DNA of 64,000 nt from Wocania_A sp965224845 (GCA_965224845.1 CBDDAJ010000005.1:1-64000), one strand, 5' to 3'. Positions 53,498 to 63,611 are shown, counted from the stretch's first letter. Program-made: numbers and translations. Notes: generated from the letters alone by a model not told the origin.

Positions 53498-54346
53498 TTA
53501 ATATTTATGCCGTTTAAAAACAATACTTTGGTTAGTAAACTTTTGTGCCAAAACATTGATTGAAGCTTCCTTTAGTTGCAATACCCTAGGGTAGCCCCCT
53601 GTTATTTGACAATCTCTCATCAAAATGATAAGTTTGCCAGAAGGTGTTAACTGTACGGTTCCTGGAAGTACAGAAGATGTGATAATAGATGGTAAATTAT
53701 TTTCTAGTGTTTCCTTTAATTGATAAGCCATTCTATTGTTTTCTTTTGTAATGGTATATGGTAATGAAAACAGTTTTTCCTGTTGCTCAAATGAAAGTAA
53801 ATCAAATTCAGGACCTTTAAAAACTTCAATGTACTTTGTAATAAAATGATCTGTTTTTACTTTAATACGGGCGTGTTTTATATTATTTGGAGCTAAGTTT
53901 GGTATAGGCAACTCATCATTTTTACAAAGAACATGTTTATTGGTAATACCGCCATACATACTCCGGCTATTCATGATAATTTCAGTATCAAACCCGCCTT
54001 GAACAGCTAAATAGCTCCTAAATCCAAAATTAGTCTTACCAAACAACAAAACATCATTAGCCTTTACAGGTATGCTTTTATAACGTTTTATTTGTACTGA
54101 ATTGAGTTGTGGAGACATATCTGCTCCAGAAATACAAATATTTGTATCACTTTTAAATTCCAGAGTTGCTCCAGTCATGGACATTTCAATAACTGCAGCA
54201 TGCTTCTTATTACCCAGAATAGCATTAGCTATTGATGCTGAATAAGCATCCATTACTCCTGAATATGGCACACCATAATGCTGATATCCTATTCTGCCAA
54301 TATCTTGAATAGTTGAAAAAAAGCCGGGTTTTATCACTCTAACCAT
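53498..54346 (-). CDS. pxpC: 5-oxoprolinase subunit C (biotin-dependent carboxyltransferase family)
   Basis: 282 residues. Characteristic start VIKPGFFSTIQDIGRIGYQHYGVPYSGVMD and NAILGNKKHAAVIEMSMTGATLEF; later RSYLAVQGGF and SGKLIILMRDCQITGGYPRV. With PxpB it makes the ATP-dependent part of prokaryotic 5-oxoprolinase, which opens pyroglutamate to glutamate. The start overlaps pxpB's end by eight bases, so the two are translationally coupled. Confidence 0.95.
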   Translation of the reverse strand: MVRVIKPGFFSTIQDIGRIGYQHYGVPYSGVMDAYSASIANAILGNKKHAAVIEMSMTGATLEFKSDTNICISGADMSPQLNSVQIKRYKSIPVKANDVLLFGKTNFGFRSYLAVQGGFDTEIIMNSRSMYGGITNKHVLCKNDELPIPNLAPNNIKHARIKVKTDHFITKYIEVFKGPEFDLLSFEQQEKLFSLPYTITKENNRMAYQLKETLENNLPSIITSSVLPGTVQLTPSGKLIILMRDCQITGGYPRVLQLKEASINVLAQKFTNQSIVFKRHKY

Positions 54347-55070
54347 ATAACACCTCGCTTTCTATTTGATAAACTCCTGCTTTAACCAGTGTTTCTATAT
54401 CACGATATTTTTGCAATGAAATTGGGAAGAAGGCAATACGGTCTCCGGGTTTAGCAAAGCAAGGCCTGCTTTTGCTTATATTAAAAAAAGAAATTGGGGT
54501 GTTTCCTATAATATTCCATCCCCCGGGGCCTTCGCTTGGGTAAACTCCGGTTTGATTGCCGCCAATAGCCACTGCCCCCTTTCTAATCTTTAATCTTGGC
54601 ATTTCCTTACGTGGAAAATGAAGGTTTTTTTTCAAACCTCCTAAGTATAAAAACCCAGGTAAGAATCCAATAAAATAAACCAGGTAAGTAGGTTGCGAAT
54701 GGCATGTAATAATAGCTTCTTTTGAAATATTTTTAGCCTGAGACATGGCTTCTAAATCAATACCAAAAACGGCGTCATAGCATACCGGGATTTTCCATAG
54801 TTTAAAAATAGGCTTACCTGTTTTTTCTTTTTTCCTATAGACCTTTTTCAGCAAAGTGATTTGCTTATCAAAATCAACTAAAAAATAATCATAAATGACT
54901 AGTAGTGAATTATATGAATGAATTACATCAACAATTAATTTAATATCATTATTAAATATTTTTTCTTTAAAAGACAGGATATCATGCAGTAGATCTTCAT
55001 CAATTTCTGATGGCCATTCTATTAAAACTGAACGCTCTCCATAGGGCTTATATACAAGACTAAAAACCAT
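54339..55070 (-). CDS. pxpB: 5-oxoprolinase subunit B
   Basis: 243 residues. Carboxyltransferase/KipI-type domain with YKPYGERSVLIEWP at the start, VCYDAVFGIDLEAMSQ, CHSQPTYLVYFIGFLPGFLYLGGL, and GGNQTGVYPSEGPGGWNIIG. Pairs with PxpC and PxpA to hydrolyse 5-oxoproline with ATP. Eight bases after pxpA on the minus strand. Confidence 0.95.
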   Translation of the reverse strand: MVFSLVYKPYGERSVLIEWPSEIDEDLLHDILSFKEKIFNNDIKLIVDVIHSYNSLLVIYDYFLVDFDKQITLLKKVYRKKEKTGKPIFKLWKIPVCYDAVFGIDLEAMSQAKNISKEAIITCHSQPTYLVYFIGFLPGFLYLGGLKKNLHFPRKEMPRLKIRKGAVAIGGNQTGVYPSEGPGGWNIIGNTPISFFNISKSRPCFAKPGDRIAFFPISLQKYRDIETLVKAGVYQIESEVLYG

Positions 55071-55077
55071 AAAAAAA

Positions 55078-55818
55078 TCACATAATACCTATCCCTTTAG
55101 CTTCTAAATTAGCCCTAAGCCTTTTTACTAAGTTCACGACCTCGATATGGTCTCCATGAATACAAAATGTGTCTGCTTTGATGGCTATTTCAGTACCATA
55201 AATCGTTTTTACTTTTTGGGTTGTAATCATTCTATAAACATGATTAAACAAAGCACGGCTATCAGCAATCAGCGCATGGTCGTTATTTCTTGATACCAGC
55301 GTTAAATCTGCGTTATAGTTTCTATCGGCAAAGGCTTCATAAATTATTGATATGCCATTTTTTATGGCAACATCTGCAATAACCGACTTATAAGGCACAT
55401 ATAATTTTACTGGTAATGCCAAACTCTTAATAACTTCTATGATTGTTTTAGCAATCTTTTGGTCTACGGTTGCTAAATTATAAAGTGCTCCATGCGGTTT
55501 GATATGATACAGCCTTGCATGCTCTTCTTTTAGAACACTTAATAACTCTCTGATCTGTTTTTTAATGGATTTATACAAAATCACTGATGGCATTTCCATA
55601 GGTATTCTTCCAAAATTTTCTTTATCAGGAAATGATGGATGCGCTCCAATTTTCACACCATGTTCTTTAGCTAATTGGACAACAGTTCTCATGGTTTCCA
55701 CATCACCTGCATGACCACCACATGCTATATTACAACTGGATATATAAGGCATTAGTTGCGATTCGTTACCCATGCCCTCACCCAAATCTACATTGATATC
55801 AATCTTAAAATTTTGCAC
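55078..55818 (-). CDS. pxpA: 5-oxoprolinase subunit A (LamB/YcsF family)
   Basis: 246 residues. Signature IDINVDLGEGMGNESQLMPYISSCNIACGGHAGD, followed by KIGAHPSFPDKENFGR, YHIKPHGALYN, and FCIHGD near the end. The conserved His/Asp residues suit a metal-dependent hydrolase-like barrel. Its start overlaps the transporter's stop codon by one base. Confidence 0.96.
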   Translation of the reverse strand: MQNFKIDINVDLGEGMGNESQLMPYISSCNIACGGHAGDVETMRTVVQLAKEHGVKIGAHPSFPDKENFGRIPMEMPSVILYKSIKKQIRELLSVLKEEHARLYHIKPHGALYNLATVDQKIAKTIIEVIKSLALPVKLYVPYKSVIADVAIKNGISIIYEAFADRNYNADLTLVSRNNDHALIADSRALFNHVYRMITTQKVKTIYGTEIAIKADTFCIHGDHIEVVNLVKRLRANLEAKGIGIM

Positions 55819-57047
55819 TAAAAAAGCTTTAAATAGAATATTTTACTAAGCGTAGCCACCGATAGTAAGATACTAATTCCTAAAATAATAAGCCCAAAAA
55901 TATTTTGCTTTATATGGTTTTTATAAATTCCTAAAACGGATTGTTTATTCATAACCCAAATTAAAAATCCGGCAATAACAGGTAACAAGATACCATTAGC
56001 CACCTGAGCAAATTTTATAATCTCAATCGATTTTATTCCTAAAGAAGAAGATATAACTCCAACTAACAAAATAAAAACCCAAACCGCTCTAAACGTTTTT
56101 GCTTTCATATGGGCAGGCCAGCCCAAACAACCACTGGCAACAAAAGCCGCAGCCAAAGGTGCTGTTATAGCACTTGTTATACCAGCAGCAAATAATCCAA
56201 TGGCTAAGAAGTATTTTGCAAAACTACCAAACAACGGCTCTAACCCTTTAGCCAAATCTGCTGCACTACTTATATCTTGAGTTTGAATAGAAGCCGCAGA
56301 AATCATAATACACATAGATACCAATCCTCCTAAAACAACAGCTATTACAGTATCTTTTCTGGCAAATTTCAAATCCTCTTTGCGATGCCACTTCTCTTTT
56401 ACTAAAGAAGCATGTAAAAACAAATTATACGGAACCACCGTTGTTCCAATCAAGCCAATAATAGTTAGAATACTCGCATTAGGAAATTTAGGGATAAAAG
56501 CACCTTTTAAAACTCCTAAAACACTTGGCTTTGTAATAATTGCCGTAACTAAAAAAGCGATACTCATAAGTATTACCAAAGCAACCAGTACCTTTTCTAT
56601 TACTTTATAGTTTCCTATATACAGTAAAATAAAAGCGATAAGCCCTATAATGATACTCAACAAATTAATAGATAAGCCGGCAACATAAACATTTGGGTTC
56701 CCTACAATAGTTTCCAAACCTAAAACACCTCCACTAATATTTCCAGCCTCATAAGCAGCATTGCCAATAACTATAGCAGAAAGGATTAATATAATAGCCA
56801 AGGTTTTAAAAACGGGGTTCTTAATTTCACTTCGTATTATTTCTGATAACCCTTTTTGAGAAATAATCCCTAATCTGGCAGCCATTTCTTGCAAAACAAC
56901 AGTAGCAATTATAGAGAGTAGCATAGCCCAAAGTAAGGCATATCCAAAACCCACACCGGCAAGCGTACAAACGGTTACGGTACCCGGACCTATAAAAGCC
57001 GCAGCGACTAATGGCCCGGGGCCAATGTGCTTAAACCCATTTTTCAT
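55818..57047 (-). CDS. Non-canonical Nramp-family transporter in the pxp operon
   Basis: 409 residues, 11 transmembrane helices of the Nramp (LeuT) fold. In canonical metal transporters TM1 has DPGN and TM6 has the M-P-H motif, which bind Mn/Fe. Here the same positions read GPGT (about 20-23) and VVPYN (about 204-208), so the metal-binding Asp, Asn, Met and His are replaced. First gene of the pxpABC operon (one-base overlap with pxpA). B. subtilis has a similar Nramp relative (YcsG) in its ycsF-kip operon. A 5-oxoproline or other non-metal substrate is more likely than Mn. Confidence 0.85.
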   Translation of the reverse strand: MKNGFKHIGPGPLVAAAFIGPGTVTVCTLAGVGFGYALLWAMLLSIIATVVLQEMAARLGIISQKGLSEIIRSEIKNPVFKTLAIILILSAIVIGNAAYEAGNISGGVLGLETIVGNPNVYVAGLSINLLSIIIGLIAFILLYIGNYKVIEKVLVALVILMSIAFLVTAIITKPSVLGVLKGAFIPKFPNASILTIIGLIGTTVVPYNLFLHASLVKEKWHRKEDLKFARKDTVIAVVLGGLVSMCIMISAASIQTQDISSAADLAKGLEPLFGSFAKYFLAIGLFAAGITSAITAPLAAAFVASGCLGWPAHMKAKTFRAVWVFILLVGVISSSLGIKSIEIIKFAQVANGILLPVIAGFLIWVMNKQSVLGIYKNHIKQNIFGLIILGISILLSVATLSKIFYLKLF

Positions 57048-57075
57048 TAATACTAGCCTTTATTTGATTTATACT

Positions 57076-60000
57076 TTAAATTTGTTTCAGTAATTCATCA
57101 ACAGCCTTTTTTAATTGCGTGTCTTTCTTTTTTGCCTTATCATCAGGACTGTTTAATACTAAAATATCCGGAACAGCTGGCTCAAACTCCATATTAGCTT
57201 CGGTAGATTTCACATACCAACCTCTAAAAGGCATTCTTACTCTGGATCCATCAATTAAACGTACTGAACCTGTTGAAATAACAGCTCCAAAAGTAGGTTC
57301 TCCAACCAAAGTACCAATCCCTAAAGCTTTGTATGCATGCGAAAATATTTCAGCATTTGAATAACTTGTATGATTGCACAATGCTATAGATGGTTTAGTC
57401 CACGATGCTAATGGCAAACGCTCACTAAAAGGGTAATGTCCTTTAAATTTTTTATGTTCGGTTTTTAAGTTTTTGGCTGCTCCACGAGGTATGGTATAAG
57501 CATGTTGTTTCACATTTAAAACGGCCATTAAATAATCGGTTGTCCATCCGCCACCATTAAACCTTACATCAATCACTAATCCTTTTTTACCTAAACCAGC
57601 TGCCGTAAGTTCTCGTTCAAAACGCTCAAAGCTTGTCCAGTTCATCCCCTGTATATGTATGTAACCCAATTGCCCCTTTGAATATCTATCTGTTAATCGC
57701 TTACGTTCTTTTACCCAAGCCTTATAATTTTCAAGTCTATTACTGCTTTTTGGCCTGATTACAACTTCAATTGTCTTATTGCCTCTAAGAACCTCTAAAT
57801 AAATTTTCTCGTTTGCTGTACCTTCTAATAGATTATAAGCATTCACGTGTTTTGCTAATTTAGTTCCATTTATTGCTGTAATAACATCAGCAATATTTAA
57901 TTTACTTGCGCTTTTATCACCTGGCATGTCACCAACAATGGCCTCAACCTTCAAACTACCGTTATTATTAGGTATAACTTCTAAGCCTAATAAACCAGTC
58001 GTTTGCCTTTGTAGGTCTTCGCGAAATTCTCCTGCCCGAAAGCCCATATGACTTGCATTTATTTGGCCCAACATCCAATTAAACATATTCTGAAAATCTA
58101 TTCGGGTAGAAGCTCTCATTGCTAATGGCTTGTATATTTTCTTTATGGCATTCCAATCTCGTCCATGAAAACCCGGGTCGTAAAACCCATCGTTAATAGC
58201 TTTCCAGGCTTCTTCAAATATTTGATTTGATTCTTCTAGAAAATCGATATGTAGCTTAGCGGAAATAGAAAGGTTTTCACTCTTATCTGAGGCCATATTA
58301 ATTTTTGAAAGGCTACCCGAACCACTAGTCATATATAAACTAGAATGTTTGTTATCTACAACAATACCTGATGGTCTTTTATTTCCTGTTGTTATCGCTT
58401 TTTTGTCTTTTCCATTCCAGGAAATTTTAAACAAATCTGACTCTGTATCGGCATTTCCTCTGGTACCATTGCCAGTGGTGTAGTAAATGGTTTTTCCATC
58501 TTTAGAAAAAGCACTACCAAACTCACCTCCGGTAAACGATGTAACTTGTATTTGGCGCTCGTGAATATCCTGAAAATGGATTATAACATCCTTAACCTCA
58601 TTTTTATCATCTTTATGTGTCTTGTCTTTATTGCCTTCCTCATTTTTCTTATCGTTTTCATTATCATCTTCTTTCCAATCTTCTGCTGTTTTTTCCCAAT
58701 CTGCTTTATTTAACCAGGTAAACCAAACATCATAATCGCTATTATTTCTATTGGATGTAAACATTAGTTTTTTTCCATCTGCACTCCAAACAGGACCATA
58801 ATCTTGCTTAGGATGCATCGATATATTTACAGGTTTTCTGGAATTGTCTGCTTTATGAATATAAATTTCGCTATTAAAATCTAAATCGCTTAAGCTATAT
58901 GCTAACCATTTAGAATCTGGTGACCACGATACATTATCAGCAGCATCCCAACCATCGCGTAAAATCTTTTCGTTAGATAATTTTCCATTACTGGCTATAT
59001 CTGCAACCACAAGTTTACCTCTACCCCTATTAAATACAATATGCTTTCCGTTAGGGGAAATAACCAAATGGCTTTCCCCTTCATTTGTATTAGTTATGCC
59101 TTCAACACGAAGTTTTAAGGTTTTAAACAGGTTTGATTCCTTTTTATCATCAGATGTTACCACATACAAATCATTTTGCCCGCCTCTATCTGAAATAAAA
59201 ATTAAAGTACTATCGTTAACCCAGGCAGCCATTCTATCTCTGTACGGTGAATTTGATATATTTACCGTTCTGCTTTTCTCTTTATCATTTGTTCTTAAAA
59301 ATATTTCACCTCTAATGGTTAACGCCATGTATTTGCCGTTTGGAGATACAGCAATTTCATTTATTCTGTCTGAATATGTTTTACGCTCAACCGGAATGAA
59401 CCTGTAATCTGAAGCGATATTTATGCTTACCTCGTTTTGAGATTTAGTAGCCGTATCCATTACAAACACTTTATCGGCTTTAGCCATAATTATAGCATTT
59501 CCATTTCTGCTTACATTAAATGAGAATATGCCCATATCCTTAAAGTGGCTTACCTGTTCAATTTGTCCTTCTTTAATGCCGGTATCGGAGACTTTAAGCT
59601 TATGCACATTATATTTTCCGCTTCTGGCTGATTGAAAATAAATCGTATTATTATCTCCCCATTGCGGATAAAAATCATTACCATTAAAGGTTGTTAGCTG
59701 AATGTATTTGTCATTTTTAATATCGTACAGCCAAATATTCCTGTTTGCTGCTCCACGATAAGCTTCACGCTGAATTCTACAGTTTCCTTTAACAAAAACA
59801 ATAAACTTTCCATTAGGCGATAATTTAGAATCGAAACCCAATGCATGCATCAACCTGTATGGCGTTCCGCCTGTATGACTTACAGTATGTGTTTCATATT
59901 CGCGTTCAACTTGGGCAAAGCTTCTACGGGTAGAAAACAAAATGTCGCCGTGTTTTGTATAATCGGTTAGGTTATCGGTTGCTGAATGATGTGTAATTCG

Positions 60001-60303
60001 TTTTGATAAACCGCCTTTAGAAGGAATGGTATAAACATCGTAATTCCCAAATCTGTTACTCTGAAATGCGATAGATTGCCCGTCTGCACTCCATAGTGGA
60101 TTCGTATCATACCCTTCGTGAACCGTTAAGCGTTTTGCATTTTGTCCGTTAATGTCAGCTGTCCAAACATCACCTTGAAAATTAAAGGCCATTTGTGTGC
60201 CATCTGCATTTAATGACGGGGAATTAACTAATGGGTTCTGTGCTACAAAATTATTGCTTAAAAGCAGACAAAAAGCCAATAACAGTAAAGAAAGTGCTTT
60301 CAT
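57076..60303 (-). CDS. Tricorn-like S41 protease with PDZ domain
   Basis: 1075 residues with a signal peptide ending NNFVAQ. Two consecutive beta-propeller regions (about 25-680, WD/TolB-like repeats such as LVNSPSLNADGTQMAFNFQGDVWTADI, SVSPDSKWLAYSLSD), then a helical tricorn C1 segment (about 690-760), a PDZ domain (about 770-860: GLLGLEVIPNNNGSLKVEAIVGDMPGDKSA..ADVITAING) and a C-terminal S41 peptidase domain with DVRFNGGGWTTDYLMAV and HTSYSNAEIFSHAYKALG (nucleophile Ser). An acidic/Lys-rich linker near 560-590 is unusual. Likely a periplasmic oligopeptide-degrading enzyme. Confidence 0.93.
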   Translation of the reverse strand: MKALSLLLLAFCLLLSNNFVAQNPLVNSPSLNADGTQMAFNFQGDVWTADINGQNAKRLTVHEGYDTNPLWSADGQSIAFQSNRFGNYDVYTIPSKGGLSKRITHHSATDNLTDYTKHGDILFSTRRSFAQVEREYETHTVSHTGGTPYRLMHALGFDSKLSPNGKFIVFVKGNCRIQREAYRGAANRNIWLYDIKNDKYIQLTTFNGNDFYPQWGDNNTIYFQSARSGKYNVHKLKVSDTGIKEGQIEQVSHFKDMGIFSFNVSRNGNAIIMAKADKVFVMDTATKSQNEVSINIASDYRFIPVERKTYSDRINEIAVSPNGKYMALTIRGEIFLRTNDKEKSRTVNISNSPYRDRMAAWVNDSTLIFISDRGGQNDLYVVTSDDKKESNLFKTLKLRVEGITNTNEGESHLVISPNGKHIVFNRGRGKLVVADIASNGKLSNEKILRDGWDAADNVSWSPDSKWLAYSLSDLDFNSEIYIHKADNSRKPVNISMHPKQDYGPVWSADGKKLMFTSNRNNSDYDVWFTWLNKADWEKTAEDWKEDDNENDKKNEEGNKDKTHKDDKNEVKDVIIHFQDIHERQIQVTSFTGGEFGSAFSKDGKTIYYTTGNGTRGNADTESDLFKISWNGKDKKAITTGNKRPSGIVVDNKHSSLYMTSGSGSLSKINMASDKSENLSISAKLHIDFLEESNQIFEEAWKAINDGFYDPGFHGRDWNAIKKIYKPLAMRASTRIDFQNMFNWMLGQINASHMGFRAGEFREDLQRQTTGLLGLEVIPNNNGSLKVEAIVGDMPGDKSASKLNIADVITAINGTKLAKHVNAYNLLEGTANEKIYLEVLRGNKTIEVVIRPKSSNRLENYKAWVKERKRLTDRYSKGQLGYIHIQGMNWTSFERFERELTAAGLGKKGLVIDVRFNGGGWTTDYLMAVLNVKQHAYTIPRGAAKNLKTEHKKFKGHYPFSERLPLASWTKPSIALCNHTSYSNAEIFSHAYKALGIGTLVGEPTFGAVISTGSVRLIDGSRVRMPFRGWYVKSTEANMEFEPAVPDILVLNSPDDKAKKKDTQLKKAVDELLKQI

Positions 60304-60396
60304 TTTTTTTGGTTAATTAGTTACAATCGAGTAAAGTAAAAAAAATTAAAGATTATACTTATTAATCACTATGCCTTTAACATATTATTAGGAATC

Positions 60397-61536
60397 CTAT
60401 TTGGTTTTAGCTGTAGAGTTTAGCGCATAAATAGCAAAACTACCTAACCAGTGCCCTCCCTCATAACTATCACCTACTATACTTGGTAATGAATAGTTAA
60501 TATGATGATACGCTATATGTTTTAGGTGTTTATATTCAGGTAAATCTTCAGTAATTTTATTTAAACTCCAGGCCCGTGAAAAATTAACCCCATCAAGATG
60601 CACCAATTTACCATCTGACCTATCGGAAACGACTCCGGTTTCCAGCTTAAAATTTTTATCTTTTAATTGTGGCAGAAAGGCACCTAACCAAGCTTTAAAT
60701 TCTTCTGTTGGCAAAACCCGCTTCATTAAAGCGGCTTCTTCTAAGCAAGGGGATAAGAAATCGAATCCCCCGGGTTCCCATGTGATCGGGCAACCGGTAT
60801 CTTTCATATAAAAATCTTTCGCACGTTGTTCAATCAAGTCTTTTAAAGCTTCATTATTTACGGTAATGGCATAATCGTAAGCAAAAGACAATCCAAAAGC
60901 AGTATTTGGATGCTCGCCAACCCGAATTGGATAGTTTAGTTTTGGCAGAAATTCCATGTACTTCCCCACAATTAAATCGGTTAATGGTTGTAAATTGGTT
61001 TCTAAAATTCGTGCGGTTGCATCGTCCCAAGTATGTAACTCTTCGGCAAGTTTAAGTAACCATGCCCACCCATAGGTGCGTTCGTACGATTTGTTATGTT
61101 TACCATAGAAGTATTGCACTTCGGCTTCTATATTTTCTTTTGATATGTTTTTAAGCAAGCGTTGCCTGATAGCTTCTGCATTGTCAATAGCTGGGAACTG
61201 CTTTAGTAAACTTACCAAGCTCCAATGCCCATGAACCGATGAATGCCAATCGAAACAGCCATAAAACGCAGGGTGCAATGCACTTGGTGATTTTAAATCA
61301 TCATCACTACCAATCGTTTGATTTAGTTTGTTTGGATACTCTGTATTAATACAATGCAACGGCAATTCTGCCAAGGTATTTGCACCTTTTAGGTTGAGCT
61401 TTGGAATGCCAATAATTGACTTTTGAGTTGATGATACAACTGGTGGTTTAACAGGTTCTGCTTCAACTTGTTTTTCTTTTGAAGTGTTGCAGCTTATAGT
61501 TAAAACTACTAGTAGTACTGTGATTAGTTTTTTCAT
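60397..61536 (-). CDS. DUF2891 family lipoprotein
   Basis: 379 residues, lipobox TISC (Cys 16). The DUF2891 fold follows: LHPAFYGCFDWHSSVHGHWSLVSLLK (about 91-116), YGWAWLLKLAEEL, GEHPNTAFGLSFAYDYA, CPITWEPGGFDFLSPCLEEAALM, and HLDGVNFSRAWSL. These are alpha/alpha-barrel motifs with conserved His, Trp and Asp, suggestive of a glycan-acting or -binding enzyme but with no assigned activity. Its start overlaps the previous small gene's stop by four bases (ATGA). Confidence 0.88.
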   Translation of the reverse strand: MKKLITVLLVVLTISCNTSKEKQVEAEPVKPPVVSSTQKSIIGIPKLNLKGANTLAELPLHCINTEYPNKLNQTIGSDDDLKSPSALHPAFYGCFDWHSSVHGHWSLVSLLKQFPAIDNAEAIRQRLLKNISKENIEAEVQYFYGKHNKSYERTYGWAWLLKLAEELHTWDDATARILETNLQPLTDLIVGKYMEFLPKLNYPIRVGEHPNTAFGLSFAYDYAITVNNEALKDLIEQRAKDFYMKDTGCPITWEPGGFDFLSPCLEEAALMKRVLPTEEFKAWLGAFLPQLKDKNFKLETGVVSDRSDGKLVHLDGVNFSRAWSLNKITEDLPEYKHLKHIAYHHINYSLPSIVGDSYEGGHWLGSFAIYALNSTAKTK

Positions 61537-61823
61537 ATTGGTTCTAATATCTCTTTTGAACTATTAGCTGTCTCCTCTTTTATATACGACACATCACTAG
61601 AAATTTTCTTGTCATTTTTTTCAAGTTCTTTTATTGAAGAGTCTACTACCACCTTATGTCCCTCGAAATCTTTACCTATTTCCTTAGTGCTAGCATTTAA
61701 AGTATCAAATTCAAGAGTTGTTTCTTTTTGAAATTTTTCATTATTTTTATTATCTACTCTTGTTGCAAAGTAGCCAACAACTAAAGCCGAAATTCCTAAA
61801 AAGAGGGCTAATAAACCTAGCAT
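61533..61823 (-). CDS. Small single-pass membrane protein with coiled coil
   Basis: 96 residues. An N-terminal transmembrane helix (LLALFLGISALVVGYFATRV) is followed by a Lys/Glu-rich helical domain (KFQKETTLEFDTLNASTKEI, SSIKELEKNDKKISS). No family is recognised. Overlaps the DUF2891 gene by four bases, so the two are coupled. May anchor or regulate DUF2891, by analogy with short envelope scaffold proteins; this is inference. Confidence 0.6.
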   Translation of the reverse strand: MLGLLALFLGISALVVGYFATRVDNKNNEKFQKETTLEFDTLNASTKEIGKDFEGHKVVVDSSIKELEKNDKKISSDVSYIKEETANSSKEILEPI

Positions 61824-61968
61824 TTTATTTTTTTTGATGACTGAACATTTTTAATTAACTGCTTTATTTTCACCAGAATTGATTTTACTCAAAATTACAT
61901 TTTTGTTAATCTATCTATAAGCCTAATGCTGAGAAGTTATAAACATTTTATTGAACTGAATATATATT

Positions 61969-63504
61969 TCACCCCAACCACCCTTCTCTATCCAAACTTC
62001 TATATTGAATCGCTTCACTAATATGCGAGCCGCTAACAGTTTCAACACCTTCTAAATCAGCAATAGTTCTGGAAACCTTTAAAATTCTGTCATAGGCCCG
62101 TGCCGATAAACTTAAACGCTCCATAGCCGTTTTTAAGAGCGTTTTTGAAACGTCGTCTAAAATACAATATTTCCGTATTTGCTTGGTGTTCATTTGGGCA
62201 TTATAATGCACACTGTCTGAACCCATAAAGCGATCGGTTTGTATCACTCTGGCTTTAGTTACACGTTTTCTAATATCAACAGATGTTTCTCCTTTTCTAT
62301 CATCCGATAGTTTATCAAAAGGGACTGGGGTTACTTCAATATGAATATCGATGCGATCTAACAACGGACCAGAAATTTTACTTAAATACCGTTGCATTTC
62401 TGCGGGGCTTGATGTTACTGGTGCATCTGGGTCATTAAAATACCCACCTGGACTAGGATTCATACTTGCCACCAACATAAACGACGACGGGTAGGTTACT
62501 GTAAATTTTGCTCGCGAAATGGTTACCTCTCTATCTTCAAGCGGTTGGCGCAGTACTTCTAAAACATCGCGTTTAAATTCTGGTAATTCATCTAAAAACA
62601 ACACGCCATTATGCGATAAAGAAATTTCTCCAGGCTGTGGAAAACTACCGCCTCCAACCAAAGCAACATTGGATATGGTATGATGCGGGCTCCTAAACGG
62701 CCGTTGTGCCATCAAGCCTGAGTCTTTTACACGACCAACCACTGAATGTATTTTGGTGGTTTCTAAAGCTTCATGCAGCGTCATAGGTGGTAAAATACTA
62801 GGTAAACGCTTTGCTAACATGGTTTTTCCTGCTCCCGGTGGTCCTATTAAAATAATATTATGCCCGCCAGCTGCTGCTATTTCCATACAGCGCTTTATAC
62901 TTTCTTGTCCTTTTACATCAGAAAAATCAAACTCGGGAAATTCCAGGCTTCTTTCAAACTCCTTCCGGGTATCGATTATCGTTTGCTCCAGGGCGTCTCC
63001 TTTGTCAAAGTAATTAATAACTTCCTTTATATTGTCTACACCATAAACCTCCAAATCATTAACAATGGCTGCTTCTTTAGCGTTTACCTTTGGCAATATA
63101 AATCCTTTAAAACCTTCTGCTCTGGCTTTTACCGCTATAGGCAATGCCCCTTTTATGGGTTGTAAACTCCCATCTAATGAGAGCTCTCCCATAATTAAAT
63201 ACTGTTCTAGATCTTCCGCTTGTATTTGTTTTGAGGCAGCCAGAATACCAATGGCTAAAGTAAGATCGTAGGCACTTCCCTCCTTTCGTAGATCGGCTGG
63301 AGCCATATTAATCGTAATCTTTTTTCCAGGGATTCTATAACCGTTATTTTGTAAGGCAGCAGCAATACGATAATTACTTTCCTTTATAGCATTATCTGGT
63401 AATCCTACCAAGTGATAGCCAATTCCTTTATCGATATTTACTTCAACAACAATAGTCGTAGCTTCAACACCAAAAACGGCACTCCCAAAAACTTTTTTAA
63501 GCAT
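61969..63504 (-). CDS. YifB/ComM family AAA ATPase (Mg-chelatase-like)
   Basis: 511 residues. N-terminal LonC-like domain (VFGVEATTIVVEVNIDKGIGYHLVGLPD, NGYRIPGKKITINMAPADLRKEG, about 9-95) and AAA+ domain with Walker A LIGPPGAGKTMLAKRLP (about 218-234), GGGSFPQPGEISLSHNGVLFLDELPEF (Walker B), and sensor ASMNPSPGG. C-terminal Mg_chelatase_C with LSLSARAYDRILKVSRTIADLEG. ComM promotes branch migration in natural transformation; in other bacteria the role is less clear. Complete and canonical. Confidence 0.95.
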   Translation of the reverse strand: MLKKVFGSAVFGVEATTIVVEVNIDKGIGYHLVGLPDNAIKESNYRIAAALQNNGYRIPGKKITINMAPADLRKEGSAYDLTLAIGILAASKQIQAEDLEQYLIMGELSLDGSLQPIKGALPIAVKARAEGFKGFILPKVNAKEAAIVNDLEVYGVDNIKEVINYFDKGDALEQTIIDTRKEFERSLEFPEFDFSDVKGQESIKRCMEIAAAGGHNIILIGPPGAGKTMLAKRLPSILPPMTLHEALETTKIHSVVGRVKDSGLMAQRPFRSPHHTISNVALVGGGSFPQPGEISLSHNGVLFLDELPEFKRDVLEVLRQPLEDREVTISRAKFTVTYPSSFMLVASMNPSPGGYFNDPDAPVTSSPAEMQRYLSKISGPLLDRIDIHIEVTPVPFDKLSDDRKGETSVDIRKRVTKARVIQTDRFMGSDSVHYNAQMNTKQIRKYCILDDVSKTLLKTAMERLSLSARAYDRILKVSRTIADLEGVETVSGSHISEAIQYRSLDREGWLG

Positions 63505-63550
63505 ATAAATGGTTTATGGCTTAAATGTAAGAAAAGTTAGCCATACAAAG

Positions 63551-63591
63551 CAATACCCTCTAAGTTAAAAAATTCAACTAAAAGGGTATTG
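63551..63591 (-). terminator. Terminator hairpin downstream of the NrfD/DsrP-like gene
   Basis: 9-bp stem CAATACCCT / AGGGTATTG with a 23-base AT-rich loop, between the minus-strand gene at 63612 and the comM-like gene. The trailing T-run on the minus strand is weak (CTTTG). Confidence 0.55.
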
Positions 63592-63611
63592 TAATAAAAA
63601 CACTAAAATAT

